This document shows positions 61,257 through 64,000 of a stretch of DNA of 64,000 nucleotides, piece by piece. The notes below the pieces were generated by a model that was not told where the DNA came from, ran no database searches, and saw only the letters and a program-made list of their open reading frames with translations. Origin of the DNA: Rotaria sp. Silwood1 (taxonomy: Eukaryota > Rotifera > Eurotatoria > Philodinida > Philodinidae); contig CAJNOP010000227.1 of assembly GCA_905250075.1 (NCBI GenBank), positions 124,001 through 188,000 on the forward strand, written 5' to 3'. How positions within the stretch are numbered: position 1 is the stretch's first letter; the number at the start of each line of letters is the position of its first letter. Both the position numbers and the translations under genes were made by a program.

Positions 61257-61570
61257 ACGATGAAATCGCTGTTTGAGTCTTCAACATTGCTGTCTTTTAA
61301 TATATATCATATTTTTTCGTGTTCTCTTTCTTTTTGCTACCCACGCCATAGCGTTACAGGAGAGAAAAACACCATTGACGTATTTCGTGACACATTCTTT
61401 GCTTTCTGTTTTTTTTGCGTCATACGCCTTGACGTTAGTCTAACTATTCTCTGCCGAGGCCGGCCGACAGAACAAGTCATTTGTTTTGTTCTTCCTCCTC
61501 GATTTGCGTGGAAAGAGAAAAGAAAAAACTACATGTCTCGTGACTCAAAGAAAAGAAATGATAATAGAAT
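61257..61570 (-). promoter_or_regulatory. Promoter of the Fos-like gene with AP-1 and CRE-type sites
   Basis: TGACTCA (perfect AP-1 site) is at 61541-61547. TGACGT (CRE half/ATF core) is at 61376-61381 and 61430-61435, and GCGTCA (TGACGC reversed) at 61418-61423. On the minus strand TATATATTAAAA at about 61295-61306 lies some 40 nt before the start codon and could be a TATA box or an acceptor context. The patch is visibly less AT-rich than its surroundings. Confidence 0.6.
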
Positions 61571-62019
61571 CTAAATAGAAATTTTATTTTTCAACCTCCC
61601 ACAATATGTTTTGAAGAATATATAAAGTAAAGATAAGCATAAATGCGAGTTAGTTACTAAAACTTTAAGATTTTTTAACATTTAACAATTTGTTATATAT
61701 CTATATAGTTCCATTACAATAAGAAATATATTTCCAATTATGTATACATGATATGATCATACCATTGTAGTTTCAGCTTATATATAGAAGATAGTGCATA
61801 TGTTCATCATTAAATTTTCTTTTTAGTTTAGCATGAAATAATTCATCGTGAACATATAATAGTTTTCTTATTAGAAAGAGTAAAGTCTTCATTACATAGT
61901 TGTATAGAAACATTTTTTTCGAAATACTTACCGAAGAATGAAAAAATACCTTGAAACTTTACACACGCTTAGCAATGAGAAATACATTTGAACCATTTAT
62001 TTTGTACTTAGTTTTAGTG
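61571..62019. other. Non-coding AT-rich stretch
   Basis: Nothing recognised. Confidence 0.35.
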
Positions 62020-62193
62020 GCGGAGCCAGGGGTGGGCTGGGGGCTCAGCTCCCCCCCCCCCCCCCAGAAACCTTTGAGCCCCTCCCAGGAAAATTTTTAA
62101 ATCATGTATTTTATTTGTCAACCTGGACTCAAAGGTCCCTCAGAGGGGGCCGAGCCCCCCCTCCCCTAGCTCAACATCCTAGCTCCGCCACTA
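62020..62193. mobile_element. Small foldback element with TAGTGGCGGAGC ends and poly-C core
   Basis: The left end AGTGGCGGAGCCAGG and right end CCTAGCTCCGCCACT are inverted copies. Inside, GGGGCTCAGCTCCCC and GGGGGCCGAGCCCCC are also inverted, with a C run at about 62051-62064. About 175 bp, directly abutting the next element. Only a weak CTTA is shared by the flanks. Confidence 0.75.
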
Positions 62194-62823
62194 CTTACGA
62201 GTGAAGGCCACCAACTGTTCAATCGCTTTTGCGTTGAAACCATTTGCGTTATGTAGTTTCCAAAGAGTTATGAATACGCTGAAAATATTTTGGGCGGATA
62301 GCTCATTGTAACGAAAATAGTCCATTTGAAAGGTATATTTTTGATGATTGCCGTGGTCACCCTCAGGAACATTGAAAAAATTGACTTTCGAATTTCGACT
62401 TGAAACTTTACATAGAAATACTTCTCAACGAGAATGGTGTTTTCTGAAAGTTTTAGGCCTTTTGATTGTTTGTTTCACCAAATCTGCTACTTTATTTGAA
62501 GGATATAAAATACAAATTTCACAATAGCAGTGTCTAATGATAGGAACACTAGAAAGATCTGAAACGTTCACAAAAAGTTGTTCTCCTTGAGGCATCTTTC
62601 CATGTAAAGTTTCAAGTCGAAATTCGAAAATCAATTTTTTTAATGTTCCTGAGGGGGACCCCAGGCACTCAATAAAACCCATACCTTTCAAATGGACTAT
62701 TTTCGTTACAATAAGCTATCCACCCAAAATATTTTCAGCGTATTCATAACTCTTTGGAAACTACATAATGCAAATAGTTTCAACGGAAAAGCGATTGAAC
62801 AGTTGGTGGCCTTCCCTCGTTAG
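62194..62823. mobile_element. Foldback MITE, copy 2 of the 0.63-kb family
   Basis: Ends CTTACGAGTGAAGGCCACC and the inverse GGTGGCCTTCCCTCGTTAG. The arms share with copy 1 (21463-22091) CACCAACTGTTCAATCGC, GGGCGG, CCCTCAGGAAC, TTTCGA-TTT-GACTTGAAAC and GGCCTTTTG in the same order. The overall length differs by one base. Confidence 0.82.
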
Positions 62824-64000
62824 TTTTCGAAATTTCTACGCACGTTATGTGTGAATGTTATCAGCACAATGCAACCATTCTAGATATATCAAAATATTTG
62901 AGTTTCAAATACTACAAGTTTCATAGAAAATAGTTTTGTAAAAAAAAAAATTTGATTTTCTCTAAACAATATGAAATCGTCATGGTTGAGTCATTACGTT
63001 GTTCAGCACATATATATTCAAATCTCAGTACTGTCGACTATAGAATGACCCTAAATAACTCACTAACAAGTTATTGTTTCGAATCATATCAACCAATAAT
63101 GTACTGACTAAGTTATGACATAAGTTAGTTAGCGTGTATGAAAAGCTTAAGCAATTTAACGGAAAAATTCTGAGTCAAACCGATCTTTTGTTCAGAACTA
63201 TAGTGAGTCATAGTTGTCGAAAGGATATTAGACTATTGAATTTACTGCTAGGCAACACCCCAAAACGCAAGATAACTCAAAGGTAGAGTTGTTATTGTTT
63301 CTTCTTCTATTCTACAAAATCCAATAAAGTATTTCTCATAATGTCTTATATTCTGTTTTATATAATGTACTTGGAGTTTTGATTGACTTCAATTGCTTTA
63401 AAAAGAATTCTATTAGTTATTTTATACCATCCCTTATATTAAATATTAGTACAGCTTGAAAAACCTTTTATTAAAGAATGCTTATCATTGATTGTACTTA
63501 CTATAAATCTCAAATAGAAACGATTTATTCTTGTTTCGAACAACGAAAGATGTGATACAGATATATTATTGATTTTCGAAATATGTATTGATATACTTGA
63601 ATAGAAATTCGAAACGTACAAATCAATTACGATATTAGATTATAAACGATAGATTTATGGGTTTAATACGAATTGAAATTCAATACCAATTATTATCATA
63701 AAACAATCGAACATCTATAATATCAATTTCATATATAAATATATACCATTTCGAAGCTATAATAGATAAATACGATACATTTTATACACTAATTAAACGA
63801 TAATATATATATTGATGAAATGTATTTTAATCCAAAACGTTTATAATCGTATATATTTATCGTCATATCAACATAGTATATGACTCTAAAATCTTCTGAA
63901 TTAAATTAAACATTTTCTTAATAATATATCCAATACTAATATCATCATTGAATTTAACTTAAAAATGATATATATCGACGATTTTTCTAAATCATATCTT
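62824..64000. other. Non-coding AT-rich end of window
   Basis: No gene or repeat recognised. AT-rich with TATA-like words towards the end. Confidence 0.4.

Noticed and set aside
61260..61574. 104-codon open frame opposite the Fos-like promoter
   Set aside because: Less AT-rich promoter sequence leaves a chance frame; no homology recognised, and TF sites explain the composition better.

Overview
The window looks like nuclear DNA of a bdelloid rotifer, or a close relative. This is inferred from several things together. The sequence is AT-rich and compact, and its coding regions use mostly A/T third positions. Many introns are only about 45-65 bp. Polypyrimidine-AG acceptor sites lie within about 45 nt of most start codons, as expected if mRNAs receive a trans-spliced leader. 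There are many interstitial copies of a TGTGGG-type repeat, the telomere unit reported for bdelloids. All recognisable proteins are metazoan.

Layout. At 1.8-2.1 kb lies a small two-exon gene for a secreted six-cysteine knottin-type peptide. At 3.9-7.9 kb (minus) three exons join in phase into a type II membrane protein with a Thr-rich stalk and seven kelch repeats. After a gene-poor stretch come GNPNAT1 (11.9-12.5 kb), an MRL-family adaptor (Mig-10/RIAM/lamellipodin, 14.7-17.9 kb), an unrecognised helical protein in nine exons on the minus strand (18.5-22.5 kb), and, diverging from it, an 11-exon GPI-anchored ectodomain protein (23.0-27.5 kb). A PHYHIP-like gene (28.7-30.7 kb, minus) has clearly more G/C-ending codons than its neighbours. 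From 27.8 to 38.5 kb is an accessory island, gene-free except for that PHYHIP-like gene, made of nested foldback elements, telomere-like hairpins, minisatellites and MITEs. Then come a TRC8/RNF145-type membrane E3 ligase (40.1-44.1 kb), a TMEM180/MFSD13A-type transporter (45.9-48.7 kb), a USP12/USP46 deubiquitinase starting only 123 bp later (48.9-54.0 kb), a somatostatin/allatostatin-C-type GPCR (56.4-57.4 kb) and a Fos-like bZIP gene on the minus strand (60.5-61.3 kb). The promoter of the Fos-like gene carries AP-1 and CRE-type sites.

Exon joins were made by hand from reading frame, splice consensus and family similarity. In every multi-exon model the phases close exactly, but no transcript evidence was available. 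The genes do not form one pathway. They are ordinary housekeeping, signalling and cell-surface genes set among inverted-repeat elements. The most unusual content is the set of nested palindromes at 31.8-34.2 kb, the 21-bp minisatellite foldback with an 8-bp target duplication at 27.8-28.5 kb, the recurrent telomere-like hairpins arranged G-strand then C-strand, and the knottin gene.
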